Positions 16,202-25,471 of a stretch of DNA of 64,000 nt are shown piece by piece (within the stretch, counting starts at the first letter, position 1; each line of letters starts with the position of its first letter). The stretch spans positions 62,001 through 126,000 of the forward strand of contig NZ_JAMJPL010000006.1 in the NCBI RefSeq assembly GCF_023555055.1, in the 5' to 3' direction. The position numbers and the translations under genes are program-made. The notes below the pieces were generated by a model that saw nothing but the letters and a program-made list of their open reading frames with translations, made no database searches and had not been told where the DNA came from. This DNA comes from Marinobacter sp. ATCH36 (lineage in GTDB: Bacteria > Pseudomonadota > Gammaproteobacteria > Pseudomonadales > Oleiphilaceae).

Positions 16202-19087
16202 TTATGCTGGCGAAATCGAACACAGGGTGCACTTGGTCTCTTGCATCTGCGTGACCGAGTCGTACCCGTATGTCTGAACGGTGTTAGTGGATTCGCCCAG
16301 GACATAAGGATCAGCGCCCTTGGGGTACTTGTGCCGCAGATCCTTGCCTTCCAGATGTCCGCCGAAGTGGAACGGCATGAAAGCAACGCCCTCGCCGACC
16401 CGCTCGGTGACCATCGCCTTCACCTTGATGCGCGCGCCTTCCGGGCCAGAAACCCAGACGTCGTTGCCGTCGCGAATGTTCATATTGTTCGCGTCGCGCG
16501 GATTCACCTCGATGAACATGTCCTGCTGTAGTTCCGCCAGCCAGGGGTTTGAACGTGTCTCGTCACCACCACCTTCGTATTCCACCAGTCGGCCGGAGGT
16601 CAGAATGATGGGGAAGTCGTTGCTGAAGTCCTTCTGTTGGATTGATTCATAAAGGGTCGGGACACGCCAGAATGTTTTGTCAGCATAGGTCGGGTAGTCT
16701 TCGACCAGGTCGCGACGATTCGTGTAAAGCGGCTCGCGGTGTAGTGGCACCGGATCCGGGAAGTTCCAGACAATGGCGCGGGCTTTGGCGTTACCAAAGG
16801 GCGCGCACTCGTGCTTGATAGCTACACGCTGGATACCGCCTGACAGGTCGGTCTTCCAGTTGGTCTCGGGGCCTGCAACAGCATCAATGGAGGCTCGCTC
16901 ATCTTCCGTAAGATCGCCGTCCCAGCCCAGATCCATCAGCATCTGCATGGTGAACTCCGGGTAGCCGTCCTTGATCTCGGAGTCCTTAGAGTAGACGCCG
17001 TCAGCGAGCAGGTTCACGCCGTCACGCTCAACACCGAAACGAGCGCGGAAGGTGAGACCACCCTTGGACACCGGGAGCGACATATCGTAAAGGTTCGGTG
17101 TTCCTGGGTGGTTCATCTCGGGCGTGCCCCAGCATGGCCATGGCATACCATAGATATCACCATCGCAGGGACCGCCCACTGCACGCAGTGTGGTCTTGTC
17201 GAAGTGGTGCTGGTTCGCCATGTGCTTTTTCAGGCGCTCGGGTGACTGGCCGGTGTAGCCGATGGTCCACATGCCGCGGTTGAACTCACGGGTGATGTCC
17301 TCAATCACCGGCTCGTTGCCTTCAATGGCAATGTTGCGGAACATGCGGTCAGTGAAGCCAAACTTGTCGGCAAACAGTTTCATGATTTCGTGATCGACCT
17401 TCGAGTCGAACAACGGCTCGACGACCTTCTCACGCCACTGCAACGAGCGGTTGGAAGCGGTGACAGAACCTGAAGTTTCGAACTGTGTGGTCGCCGGTAG
17501 CAGGTAAGCACCCTCTTTGCGATCGTGCAGCACTGCTGAAACGGTGGGGAAGGGATCCACTACGACCAGCAGGTCCAGCTTCTCCATGGCTTCCTTCATT
17601 TCCAGCATACGGGTCTGCGAGTTGGGCGCATGGCCCCACAGCACCATTGCTCGGGTGTTGTCGGGCTGCTCCAGATTTTCCTTGGCTTCAAGAACGCCGT
17701 CGATCCAGCGAGACACCGGAATGCCTTTCTCATTCATCATGGCTCGGCTCTTGCCGTCTTTGTCCCACGTGGCGAACCGACCTTTCAACCAATCCAGGTC
17801 CTCTTCCCAGACCCGTGCCCAGTGAGCCCAGGAGCCTGCAGCCAGACCATAGTAGCCGGGCAGGGTGTCGGCCAGCACGCCCAGATCGGTAGCGCCCTGA
17901 ACGTTATCGTGACCGCGGAAGATGTTGGTGCCGCCACCGGAAACACCCATGTTGCCCAGCGCTAACTGCAGCACACAGTAGGCACGAGTGTTGTTGTTGC
18001 CGTTGGTGTGCTGGGTGCCACCCATACACCAGATGACCGTGCCCGGGCGGTTATTGGCCAGGGTACGGGCAACCCGCTCAAGTTGCGCGCCGGGAGTACC
18101 GGTGACACGCTCGACTTCTTCGGGGTTCCAACGCTTCACCTCTTCACGGATGTCTTCCAGGCCATACACCCGGGTGCGGATGAACTCTTTGTCTTCCCAG
18201 CCGTTCTCAAAGATGTGCCACAGGATGCCCCAGATCAGCGCAACGTCTGAACCGGGCCGGAAGCGTACAAACTCATCAGCATGAGCCGCCGTGCGCGTGA
18301 AACGCGGGTCGCAAACAATGAGTGGCGCGTTGTTTTCTTCCTTGGCTTTCAGGATGTGCAGCAGGGATACCGGGTGGGCTTCCGCAGGGTTACCCCCGAT
18401 CAGGAAGATAGCCTTGGAGTTGTGGATGTCGTTGTAGGAGTTTGTCATCGCACCGTAGCCCCAGGTATTGGCTACGCCGGCTACCGTCGTTGAGTGACAG
18501 ATACGGGCCTGGTGATCGACGTTATTAGTGCCCCAGTAGGCCGCAAATTTACGGAAAAGGTAGGACTGCTCGTTGTTGAACTTGGCGCTTCCCAGCCAGT
18601 AGACCGAGTCCGGACCGCTTTCGTCGCGGATCTGTAGCATCTTGTCGCCGATCTCGTTGATCGCCTGGTCCCAGGGGATCTTCTGCCACTGACCGTTGAC
18701 CATTTTCATGGGGTACTTGAGACGGCGCTCGCCATGAGCATGTTCGCGTACCGAAGCGCCTTTGGCGCAGTGTGCTCCAAGGTTGAATGGGCTATCCCAA
18801 CCCGGTTCCTGCCCGATCCAGGTGCCATTCTGGACTTCAGCCTCGACGGTGCACCCTACCGAGCAGTGGGTACACACTGACTTTTTGCGAACGACGTCGC
18901 CACCCCCGGTTGACGGGGTTGCGGCCTCGACGCGACCAGACGTCAGTGACAGAGCCGCCAGACCACCCACCGTGACACCGGAGGCGGCCAAAAAACCACG
19001 ACGATCCATGGTTTTCGCAGCGAGGGATGAAAGTAAAGATCCAGCACGGGAGCCTTTCGCTACCCCGTTGGTTTTCTTCCTTAACAT
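16202..19087 (-). CDS. fdhA: Formate dehydrogenase alpha subunit, Mo/W-bis-MGD, Cys type, Tat exported
   Basis: The enzyme oxidises formate to CO2. A Tat signal with DRRGFLAASG (near residue 28) precedes a [4Fe-4S] site at Cys72, 75, 79 and 107. The metal ligand is Cys197 in RICHSTTV, the position of the selenocysteine in E. coli FdnG, and the codon is not UGA. The 961-residue length is that of a full catalytic subunit. ATG 19087 is chosen because GAGAGG lies just upstream; ATG 19132 would extend the signal. Neighbouring tungstate-uptake genes suggest that the metal may be tungsten. Confidence 0.95.
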   Translation of the reverse strand: MLRKKTNGVAKGSRAGSLLSSLAAKTMDRRGFLAASGVTVGGLAALSLTSGRVEAATPSTGGGDVVRKKSVCTHCSVGCTVEAEVQNGTWIGQEPGWDSPFNLGAHCAKGASVREHAHGERRLKYPMKMVNGQWQKIPWDQAINEIGDKMLQIRDESGPDSVYWLGSAKFNNEQSYLFRKFAAYWGTNNVDHQARICHSTTVAGVANTWGYGAMTNSYNDIHNSKAIFLIGGNPAEAHPVSLLHILKAKEENNAPLIVCDPRFTRTAAHADEFVRFRPGSDVALIWGILWHIFENGWEDKEFIRTRVYGLEDIREEVKRWNPEEVERVTGTPGAQLERVARTLANNRPGTVIWCMGGTQHTNGNNNTRAYCVLQLALGNMGVSGGGTNIFRGHDNVQGATDLGVLADTLPGYYGLAAGSWAHWARVWEEDLDWLKGRFATWDKDGKSRAMMNEKGIPVSRWIDGVLEAKENLEQPDNTRAMVLWGHAPNSQTRMLEMKEAMEKLDLLVVVDPFPTVSAVLHDRKEGAYLLPATTQFETSGSVTASNRSLQWREKVVEPLFDSKVDHEIMKLFADKFGFTDRMFRNIAIEGNEPVIEDITREFNRGMWTIGYTGQSPERLKKHMANQHHFDKTTLRAVGGPCDGDIYGMPWPCWGTPEMNHPGTPNLYDMSLPVSKGGLTFRARFGVERDGVNLLADGVYSKDSEIKDGYPEFTMQMLMDLGWDGDLTEDERASIDAVAGPETNWKTDLSGGIQRVAIKHECAPFGNAKARAIVWNFPDPVPLHREPLYTNRRDLVEDYPTYADKTFWRVPTLYESIQQKDFSNDFPIILTSGRLVEYEGGGDETRSNPWLAELQQDMFIEVNPRDANNMNIRDGNDVWVSGPEGARIKVKAMVTERVGEGVAFMPFHFGGHLEGKDLRHKYPKGADPYVLGESTNTVQTYGYDSVTQMQETKCTLCSISPA

Positions 19088-19174
19088 GTCAAATACCTCT
19101 CTCTTATTATTCTCGTTTTGCGGGAGGTGCAATCATCCAAGAGCCTTTCGCAACCTTGAATGATTCACACGTCC

Positions 19175-19363
19175 TTAAAAGCGAGCCGACTCAAAATATT
19201 TACGTGTGTGCTCAGTGTCACGCAGACCACGGCTTTTGGGAGCGTCTTTGACGACATTGGCTGCGGCGTTCGGTGCAGCTGCAACGGCCACGGCAGCGGG
19301 TACTGCGGTTGCTGCCATTCGCAGGAAGTTGCGACGGCTGTTTTCACGCTTTTGGTGTTCCAT
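19175..19363 (-). CDS. Formate dehydrogenase region Tat-signal small protein
   Basis: The 62-residue protein has a Tat-like SRRNFLRMAATA motif and a hydrophobic stretch, then a short polar tail ending with RKYFESARF. Small proteins of exactly this pattern (TIGR02811-like) occur next to FDH3-type dehydrogenase genes. The role is not known; it may stay bound by its signal helix and assist assembly. It lies between the chaperone and fdhA genes on the same strand. Confidence 0.8.
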   Translation of the reverse strand: MEHQKRENSRRNFLRMAATAVPAAVAVAAAPNAAANVVKDAPKSRGLRDTEHTRKYFESARF

Positions 19364-19404
19364 AGGAAACCTCCACCTGAGTTAAGGGATCGGACAGATC
19401 CCGC

Positions 19405-20016
19405 TTATTGGATTGAAAACGCATCCGCTTCCACGGCCATGAAAGCCCGGCCCAGCGATCCCACAGGGGCATAGAAAACGGAAGCTTGCGCCTTCTCCAG
19501 ATCGGTAAAAAACAACGCCGCCCACTTTGCAAGGTGAGCGTCAAAAAAAGCTTTTTGCGAGGGCAGATCACTGTCACATACGAATTCGCCGGTAATGATG
19601 CCCGCCATGATTTCGCACAGCGTGCCGATATGATCTTCAGGTTCCTTAACATCGGAACGGGCTTTGATGCCTCTGGCCATCAGGTCGCTGCGCAGGTTCG
19701 CCAGGGGCTTCTCGTTCAGAAAACCGGTCAGGTAATAACTGGCGTAGGGCAGGAGTTCACCACGGCCAACGCCAATAAACAGATTGTTGAACTCCCGCTC
19801 TGCGTCATGGGGCGCGGTGCGTTCTGCAAGCGCTGCCAGATTTCTGGAGGCGGATCCTAAAGGCGTGTCATCTCCCTGCAGGGATGACAATCCGCGAAGC
19901 AGGTCATTCGAAGGTGGGCCGCCAAGCAGGACGCCCAGCAACTGATACATCTGGGCACGGGCGCGATCTTCATTGGTGATCGAGCGCGGGCACTGAACTT
20001 CAGCAGTGTTAGCCAA
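19405..20016 (-). CDS. TorD/DmsD-family chaperone
   Basis: The 203-residue, all-helical protein contains the family core, seen as EREFNNLFIG-type sequence followed by PYASYYLTG and then EPEDHIGTLCEIMAGI. TorD-like chaperones bind the Tat signal and apo-form of molybdo- or tungsto-enzymes until the cofactor is inserted. Its location before fdhA makes FdhA the obvious client. The 89-base AT-rich gap before it may hold a secondary promoter; I cannot define one. Confidence 0.88.
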   Translation of the reverse strand: MANTAEVQCPRSITNEDRARAQMYQLLGVLLGGPPSNDLLRGLSSLQGDDTPLGSASRNLAALAERTAPHDAEREFNNLFIGVGRGELLPYASYYLTGFLNEKPLANLRSDLMARGIKARSDVKEPEDHIGTLCEIMAGIITGEFVCDSDLPSQKAFFDAHLAKWAALFFTDLEKAQASVFYAPVGSLGRAFMAVEADAFSIQ

Positions 20017-20106
20017 TTTTTCTCTCTCAGTTTTTTGTTTAATTTTTAATCATTAAATTTATAGCCCCGTTTTCACTCGGGCGCAACATTGGTTCTGTCT
20101 ACTGAC

Positions 20107-20712
20107 TCAATAGTCAAAACGCATTCGCGGGCGGTAGCGGGGTGTCGGTTCCAGCTCATTTTCCGCAACCAAGGGATCTGAATGACGGGAAGTGTTTAAG
20201 GAATCATCAGCGATTTCAGGCTGCGATGTCTCAATGGCTTCGGCAGGTGCAATCGCCTCGGAAGCTTCAGCCTGCTGCTCGACTTGCTCTTCGACTTTTT
20301 CATCGCGCCTGGCAGTTTTATCGAATAAACCCTGGCCTACCTTGTAAAGGGTCTTTACGCCCTTGGTTGCCGTAGCGGCGTCAGTGAAATCCTCGTCGTA
20401 GTCATTGAGGCCGTCCAGTACCGCCAGTACCGGGTTCGATTTCCAGAGCGCGCGGAGGGCCTTACGTCGCAAAAGTTCAGGAATTTCTTTGCGCATGAAA
20501 CCGGTAATGTCGGTACCCAGTTCGATGGTGTCCGGATCGGGCAAACTGTACTTTTCCAGCACTTCGTGCTCAGTCAAAGCCTGATTAATAGAGAGTTCTT
20601 GCTCTTCAGGCGGTGATTCGGGTTCAACCGATGGAGTAGGGGCAGGCTCAGATGGCTTGCTGGCTTCTGCTTTTTTACGCGACCAACGCTGTAACCGAGA
20701 CTCACTCATCAT
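20107..20712 (-). CDS. DUF3306 protein
   Basis: A 201-residue soluble protein with an RLQRWSRKK start, an acidic and Pro-rich linker, and a conserved middle (about 60-110) around MRKEIPELLRRKALRALWKSNPVL. This is the DUF3306 pattern found in formate dehydrogenase clusters beside DUF3305. The tail after residue 130 is low complexity. Function unknown. Its start overlaps the DUF3305 stop, so the two are translated together. Confidence 0.85.
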   Translation of the reverse strand: MMSESRLQRWSRKKAEASKPSEPAPTPSVEPESPPEEQELSINQALTEHEVLEKYSLPDPDTIELGTDITGFMRKEIPELLRRKALRALWKSNPVLAVLDGLNDYDEDFTDAATATKGVKTLYKVGQGLFDKTARRDEKVEEQVEQQAEASEAIAPAEAIETSQPEIADDSLNTSRHSDPLVAENELEPTPRYRPRMRFDY

Positions 20713-21287
20713 TGCACCCTCGGCTTTTTGATGTTGGCGGGGGCGCGAAAGACATCGCTCTCTTGCCGGATACGCGGATCGCCTTTAGCGTCTTCCGTAC
20801 CATCGACGCGGATCTCATCACGACGGCGCTTCTTGAAGGGTTCTTCGATGTAGTGCATATCGACAAACTCCTTGATCCAGGCCGCCAAAGACTCGGGAAT
20901 CGGCACGGGCTCGACGATACTCTCACCGCTGTCCAGGGCATCCAGCGCCTCGTGGGCACTGGCGGTAACGGTGCTGACAACCCACCCCGATGGAGACTGG
21001 CTGTTTTCATCTTTGTCCATTACAACCCAGACGGAGGGTACGGTCATGTTCAGGGATACGAGATAGCCCTCTACGTCGGCGCGAAATAGTTCCATTCCCA
21101 CAGTGCCTGCGTGGTAATCGACCACTTCGCCTTCGCGGACGAGCTCCTTCCAGAACGCCTCCGGGGCGCCCGGTATAACCGCTACAGGCTTCCAGGTGGC
21201 GTGCGCCCAACGGGTCACGCCAGGCGACCGGCGAACGACAGCGCCGACTTTTAACTCTCGTTTCCAACTATCTGTGCGACTGCTCAT
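20709..21287 (-). CDS. DUF3305 protein
   Basis: A 192-residue soluble protein with conserved Trp-rich N-terminal strands (VTRWAHATWKPVAV), the pattern of DUF3305. It is the first gene of the minus-strand formate dehydrogenase operon and overlaps the DUF3306 gene by four bases. The pair is conserved with this class of dehydrogenase, and a role in maturation is likely but not shown. The start is 148 bases from the divergent polyferredoxin gene. Confidence 0.85.
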   Translation of the reverse strand: MSSRTDSWKRELKVGAVVRRSPGVTRWAHATWKPVAVIPGAPEAFWKELVREGEVVDYHAGTVGMELFRADVEGYLVSLNMTVPSVWVVMDKDENSQSPSGWVVSTVTASAHEALDALDSGESIVEPVPIPESLAAWIKEFVDMHYIEEPFKKRRRDEIRVDGTEDAKGDPRIRQESDVFRAPANIKKPRVQ

Positions 21288-21332
21288 GGCAATTCTCTTT
21301 TGTTATCTCTTCAAGCTAGCAGGAGCGCAAAA

Positions 21333-21355
21333 ATTATCCAATTATCCGATTGTCC
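21333..21355. promoter_or_regulatory. Three 8-base-spaced ATTATCC repeats in the divergent fdh control region
   Basis: ATTATCC occurs at 21333-21339 and 21341-21347, and ATTGTCC at 21349-21355, giving a period of 8 bases. It lies between the two divergent formate dehydrogenase operons. No factor is recognised for it. Confidence 0.4.
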
Positions 21356-21385
21356 AAATACAAAGCGCTGTGGCATGCTCGAAAT

Positions 21386-21398
21386 GTGTCACTGACAC
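21386..21398. promoter_or_regulatory. Perfect 13-base palindrome in the divergent fdh control region
   Basis: GTGTCA-C-TGACAC is a perfect palindrome and is followed at once by the overlapping palindrome ACACGTGT (21395-21402). It is 38 bases before the polyferredoxin start and could be an operator; the cognate regulator is unknown. Confidence 0.45.
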
Positions 21399-21435
21399 GT
21401 GTACGTATAACAACAACGAAAAGAGTCAAATCCTG

Positions 21436-23415
21436 ATGACGGCACACAAAACCCTACTGTTATGCACCTGCGATAAAACCCAGTCCTTTGATCCCAAGGC
21501 GCTGCAGACGGCTGCGGGCGCCGGGCAGGTGGTTGAAGTGGACCAACTGTGCGGCGCCGATATGAGAACGGCGGCCGAGCACTTCAGTGGTAGTGACGAG
21601 TTGCTCATTGCCTGTGGCCAGCAGGCCGCCCTGTTCGAGCGTTTAGGCGAAGACGTAGAGGCCGAGACCGGGCAATCCGCTCCGATGAGTGCTATCGACA
21701 TACGGGATCGCGCTGGCTGGAGCTCACCGGGTGCAAACCCCAGGCGCCTGCATGCCAAACAAGCGGCCCTGATCGCCGCGGCGCAGCTACCGGCTCCGAT
21801 GGCACCCGCGAAATCAATCCAGTCCAGCGGAGTGTGTTGCATTGTCGGGCCTACCGAGCAGGCCGTCAGGATGGCTGAGCTGGTACAGGACGAACTCGGC
21901 GTCACTTGTATCGTTAATGACGCGGGGCTCGTACAGCTGCCCTCCGCCAGTTATGACGTCGCCAGAGGTCGATTGACGGCTGCCGCTGGCGCGCTGGGCA
22001 ATTTCAAGCTGGAATTTGCCCAGTTGCAGACGCTGAACCCCGCTGGCCGTGGCGACCTGGGTTATGGTGAAGTTAAAGCCACCGCCCGTAGTGAGTGCGA
22101 CGTGTTTATCGACCTGCGTGGCGGCGCGCCAGCGTTTCCCAGTTATCAAAAGCGCAACGGCTATTTCTGGGCCGATCCGAACAAAACCGGAGAGTTGGAG
22201 CGTATTGCCCTGACTGCCAGAGAGCGGGTAGGTGAGTTCGAGAAAACCGTCTATTTCAGGTTGGAAGAATCGTTGTGTGCGCACTCGCGGGCGAACAAAA
22301 CTGGCTGTACCCGTTGCCTGGACGTCTGCCCCACCGAGGCGATCTTTTCGTTCGGAGATCACATCCAGATCGACTCCGACATTTGCGCCGGCTGCGGATC
22401 CTGTGCGGCGGTCTGCCCGACTTCAGCGGTGACCATGAACGAATCGCCCTTCGAGGCGCTGACCAAAGCCGTCGACGTCATGGCGAGGGTGTACCGGGAG
22501 CATGCCAACGAAGCCCCGCGCCTGGTTTTTCATACCCTGGGCGCCGGTGCGGACGCCATTACCTATCTGGCACGATATCATGACGGGCTGGCAGACGATC
22601 TGATCCCGATGGGGCTGGAACATACCGATCGTATCGGCCATGCCGAGATTCTGGCCGCGTTGGGAGCGGGTTACGCCGAAGTGCTTATATTGGCAGATAG
22701 TGAGGCAGACCGCCGAGCGGTTGCCGCGGAAGTCGAGCTTGCCCAGGCCATGCTGACAGGCACCCACAACTCTCCCAGCCGGATCCGTGTGGTTGCTGCC
22801 GAGGAACTCTGCGACGCTGGAGACAACGCCGGGCGAGTGAGTGAGCCGGTTTTACTGGTTGGCGGGCGCCGTGATATTACGCGGGTAACCGTCGGCGCGA
22901 TGGCTGAGAAGGTCGACGCACCGATTCCATTGCCGGTCGGCGCACCTTACGGCGCGATCGAGATCGATTCCGACAAATGCACGCTCTGTTTGGCCTGCGT
23001 ATCCTTGTGCCCCACCGGTGCCCTTGGTGACCATCCGGACCGGCCAGAGGTTCAGTTCACGGAAAACGCCTGCGTTCAATGCGGTATCTGCCAGAGCACC
23101 TGCCCGGAGACAGCCATTACTCTGAAACCCCAGTTGGATCTGTCGAAAGAGGCGCTAAGTGCACGGGCATTGCACGGCGAGGAGCCGTTCGAATGCATCA
23201 AATGTGGCACGCCGTTTGGCGTCGCCAGCACCATTAACCGCATCGTCGAAAAACTGGAAAATCAGCACTGGATGTATAAGAACGCTGATAATGTTCAGCT
23301 CATCAAGATGTGTGACGATTGTAGGGTGAAATCGCAATTCCATGGTGACAAAGCTCCCATGGCAGGGGGAGAGCGCCCCCGGGTTCGCACCAGTGATGAC
23401 TATCTGGACAGCTAA
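21436..23415 (+). CDS. Polyferredoxin-like 4Fe-4S protein of the formate dehydrogenase cluster
   Basis: The 659-residue cytosolic protein carries four classic [4Fe-4S] motifs: CTRCLDVCP (about 291-299), CAGCGSCAAVCP (317-328), CTLCLACVSLCP and CVQCGICQSTCP, plus a final CIKC...CDDC pair. The first 280 residues hold CTC and ACGQQ segments like those in HdrA-type proteins. It may pass electrons to a soluble partner or support maturation. It is the first gene of the operon divergent from fdh. ATG 21436 is used because the upstream in-frame extension overlaps the DUF3305 gene. Confidence 0.85.
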   Translation: MTAHKTLLLCTCDKTQSFDPKALQTAAGAGQVVEVDQLCGADMRTAAEHFSGSDELLIACGQQAALFERLGEDVEAETGQSAPMSAIDIRDRAGWSSPGANPRRLHAKQAALIAAAQLPAPMAPAKSIQSSGVCCIVGPTEQAVRMAELVQDELGVTCIVNDAGLVQLPSASYDVARGRLTAAAGALGNFKLEFAQLQTLNPAGRGDLGYGEVKATARSECDVFIDLRGGAPAFPSYQKRNGYFWADPNKTGELERIALTARERVGEFEKTVYFRLEESLCAHSRANKTGCTRCLDVCPTEAIFSFGDHIQIDSDICAGCGSCAAVCPTSAVTMNESPFEALTKAVDVMARVYREHANEAPRLVFHTLGAGADAITYLARYHDGLADDLIPMGLEHTDRIGHAEILAALGAGYAEVLILADSEADRRAVAAEVELAQAMLTGTHNSPSRIRVVAAEELCDAGDNAGRVSEPVLLVGGRRDITRVTVGAMAEKVDAPIPLPVGAPYGAIEIDSDKCTLCLACVSLCPTGALGDHPDRPEVQFTENACVQCGICQSTCPETAITLKPQLDLSKEALSARALHGEEPFECIKCGTPFGVASTINRIVEKLENQHWMYKNADNVQLIKMCDDCRVKSQFHGDKAPMAGGERPRVRTSDDYLDS

Positions 23416-23432
23416 ATACAGCAGGACAAAAA

Positions 23433-24278
23433 ATGGTTGAATACACCGAAGTAGGCAAACCGAACCTGATCGGAACTGACGCGCCCCGGCCCCAGGACAA
23501 GAACCCGAGGGGCGTTGATCGCATCATTGCCATTGCCTCGGGCAAGGGCGGCGTTGGCAAGTCCACAGTGTCGTCCAATCTGGCCGTTGCGCTGGCGTCG
23601 AAAGGCCTCAAGGTCGGTCTGTTGGACGCTGACGTCTACGGTCCCAGCCAGCCCCGTATGATGGGGGTGTCGGGCCGTCCATCCAGCCCCGATGGAAGTA
23701 CCATCCTGCCCCTGCGCAATCACGGCGTGACCCTGATGTCCCTCGGGCTGATGACTCCGGATGATGAAGCCATCGTCTGGCGCGGGCCCATGCTGATGGG
23801 CGCCCTCCAGCAAATGATGAACCAGGTCGACTGGGGCAGGCTGGACGTGCTTTTGGTGGATCTTCCCCCGGGCACCGGTGATGTCCAGATGACCCTGAGC
23901 CAGAAATTTTTTGTAGCGGGTGCCATTGTGGTTTCGACACCTCAGGACATTGCGCTGATGGACGCGCGCAAAGGCATCGATATGTTCAACCGGATGGACG
24001 TGCCGTTAATGGGCGTGATCGAAAACATGGCGTCGTTCGTGTGCGATGGCTGCGGTAAAGAACATCATCCTTTTGGATCCGGTGGCGCTCGCGCGGAGGC
24101 ACAAAAAATTGGCGCCCCCTTCCTGGGCGAGATTCCGCTGGACCTGGATATCCGTATCGGTTCGGATGGTGGCGTCCCGATTGTGGTGTCAAAGCCGGAG
24201 AGCCCGCAGGCACAGGCCTTCCAGCGCATCGCCGATGAGATTGTGGCCTCTGACGCCTACGCCCGGGCCATCCAATGA
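23433..24278 (+). CDS. Mrp/NBP35-family iron-sulfur carrier ATPase
   Basis: The 281-residue P-loop protein has the deviant Walker A GKGGVGKST, the LLVDLPPGTGD Walker B region and a C-terminal CDGCGKEHHPFG motif, the CxxC of Mrp/ApbC proteins that carry [4Fe-4S] clusters. It lies directly after the polyferredoxin gene, so it may be dedicated to loading clusters into the formate dehydrogenase system. The N-terminal DUF59 domain of long Mrp forms is absent. Confidence 0.9.
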   Translation: MVEYTEVGKPNLIGTDAPRPQDKNPRGVDRIIAIASGKGGVGKSTVSSNLAVALASKGLKVGLLDADVYGPSQPRMMGVSGRPSSPDGSTILPLRNHGVTLMSLGLMTPDDEAIVWRGPMLMGALQQMMNQVDWGRLDVLLVDLPPGTGDVQMTLSQKFFVAGAIVVSTPQDIALMDARKGIDMFNRMDVPLMGVIENMASFVCDGCGKEHHPFGSGGARAEAQKIGAPFLGEIPLDLDIRIGSDGGVPIVVSKPESPQAQAFQRIADEIVASDAYARAIQ

Positions 24279-24979
24279 TCGAGTCACCCCAGTTTCCGCC
24301 GTTACTTACGGGAGAAATGGTGCCCAGGCACACGGATCCCTTTGATAAAGCCGTCAGCCGGGCCATCGCAGGTGTGGATTCCGGCACTATATTTTACTCC
24401 GAGGCGGGCGACAACTTGCGTGCGGCCCTGGTACTGGCGCCGGAAACGCCCCTGGAAGAAGCCATTCTGGCGGTCTATGTTGCCCAGGTAGGCCTGGCCG
24501 AGAGCCTGGGCGCACTGGCCCCACCGGAAGTGCCGGTGCAGTTTCAATGGCCCGATCGTATCAAGGTCAACGGAGCGGTCTGTGGCGGGGTGCGCTTTGC
24601 GGCGGATGTGTCAGATCCCGGGGTGCAGCCAAACTGGCTGGTCATCGGCATTGATGTGCCTTTCAGGAACTTGAGCGACTCGCCAGGCGAAAACCCGAAT
24701 CAAACCTGTCTGCACGAGGAGGGCTGCGTCAATATCACTCCCATGGCATTGCTGGAAAGCTGGTCCAAACATACCCTTCTATGGCTGACCTACTTCATGG
24801 ACAGTGGGTTTGAGCGCGTACACAACGAGTGGCGGCCACGCTGCGACACCCTGGGCAAGATGATCGACCTGCCAAAGCCCGGCATCTTTGTCGGGCTGGA
24901 TGAGAAAGGCCGTATGCTGTTGCGTCAGGATGACATGACCGAGACATTGAGTTTGATTGAATTCGCGGAGCACGTATGA
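24275..24979 (+). CDS. Biotin/lipoate ligase-like protein with DUF4444
   Basis: A 234-residue protein with a reduced biotin/lipoate protein ligase fold in the first 150 residues (VQFQWPDRIKVNG, a weak ligase core) and a C-terminal DUF4444-like region (KPGIFVGLDEKGRMLL). It overlaps the Mrp gene by four bases and the next gene by four bases. Nothing in this cluster is known to be lipoylated or biotinylated, so the function is open. Confidence 0.75.
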   Translation: MIESPQFPPLLTGEMVPRHTDPFDKAVSRAIAGVDSGTIFYSEAGDNLRAALVLAPETPLEEAILAVYVAQVGLAESLGALAPPEVPVQFQWPDRIKVNGAVCGGVRFAADVSDPGVQPNWLVIGIDVPFRNLSDSPGENPNQTCLHEEGCVNITPMALLESWSKHTLLWLTYFMDSGFERVHNEWRPRCDTLGKMIDLPKPGIFVGLDEKGRMLLRQDDMTETLSLIEFAEHV

Positions 24980-25452
24980 AACTGGCCCGAACCCTGCGAC
25001 TGGATGTATCCGATGAAAACGTGTTTGAAACGCCCGCACCCAGCGGAGAATGGGCCATCTCGGGTGGATTCGAGTTTTCCAACTGGACCGAAGCGGATCT
25101 GAAGGGTAAAGCCCGCCAGGCGTTCACCAATGGTTGGTACAGCATAGAGTCTGGCGGGCGCGCCAGTTTTGTGGGTGTCTGCAACATCACCGAAGCCGAA
25201 TTGGAACAACTGCGCCAGTCCCTGGCGCGAACCTTTGTCGAAATATACGGCGCGCCGGATATAGACACGGCCTACCCCGTTGCCTGCGAAGAAATCGACC
25301 AGATGCGCAGCATGTGTGAGGACTTCGAGGACAACACCCTGCTGATGGTCAGCCGCACCCTGACCGAACTGGGTGTTGAGGAGACCTACCGCACCCGCGC
25401 CCCGCAGGATGCCTCGTTGGAGGCCTTTGCCGTGCATGGCAGCGTCGATTGA
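24976..25452 (+). CDS. DUF6505-like protein
   Basis: A 158-residue soluble protein, rich in acidic residues, with a strongly conserved-looking AISGGFEFSNW segment. I believe it is DUF6505, a family restricted to formate dehydrogenase clusters, but this rests on memory of the context and not on a motif. It ends the plus-strand operon, convergent with moeA. Confidence 0.6.
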   Translation: MKLARTLRLDVSDENVFETPAPSGEWAISGGFEFSNWTEADLKGKARQAFTNGWYSIESGGRASFVGVCNITEAELEQLRQSLARTFVEIYGAPDIDTAYPVACEEIDQMRSMCEDFEDNTLLMVSRTLTELGVEETYRTRAPQDASLEAFAVHGSVD

Positions 25453-25471
25453 TTCTGCGCTATAAGAATCA
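25450..25471. terminator. Small hairpin at the convergent ends of DUF6505-like gene and moeA
   Basis: TGATTCT and AGAATCA pair over seven bases around an 8-base loop. The structure overlaps both gene ends and lacks a clear T run. It may stop transcription from both sides weakly. Confidence 0.3.

Noticed and set aside
16202..19087. Possible selenocysteine in FdhA
   Set aside because: The metal-ligand position is a Cys codon (TGC/TGT) and no in-frame TGA is needed to read the gene.
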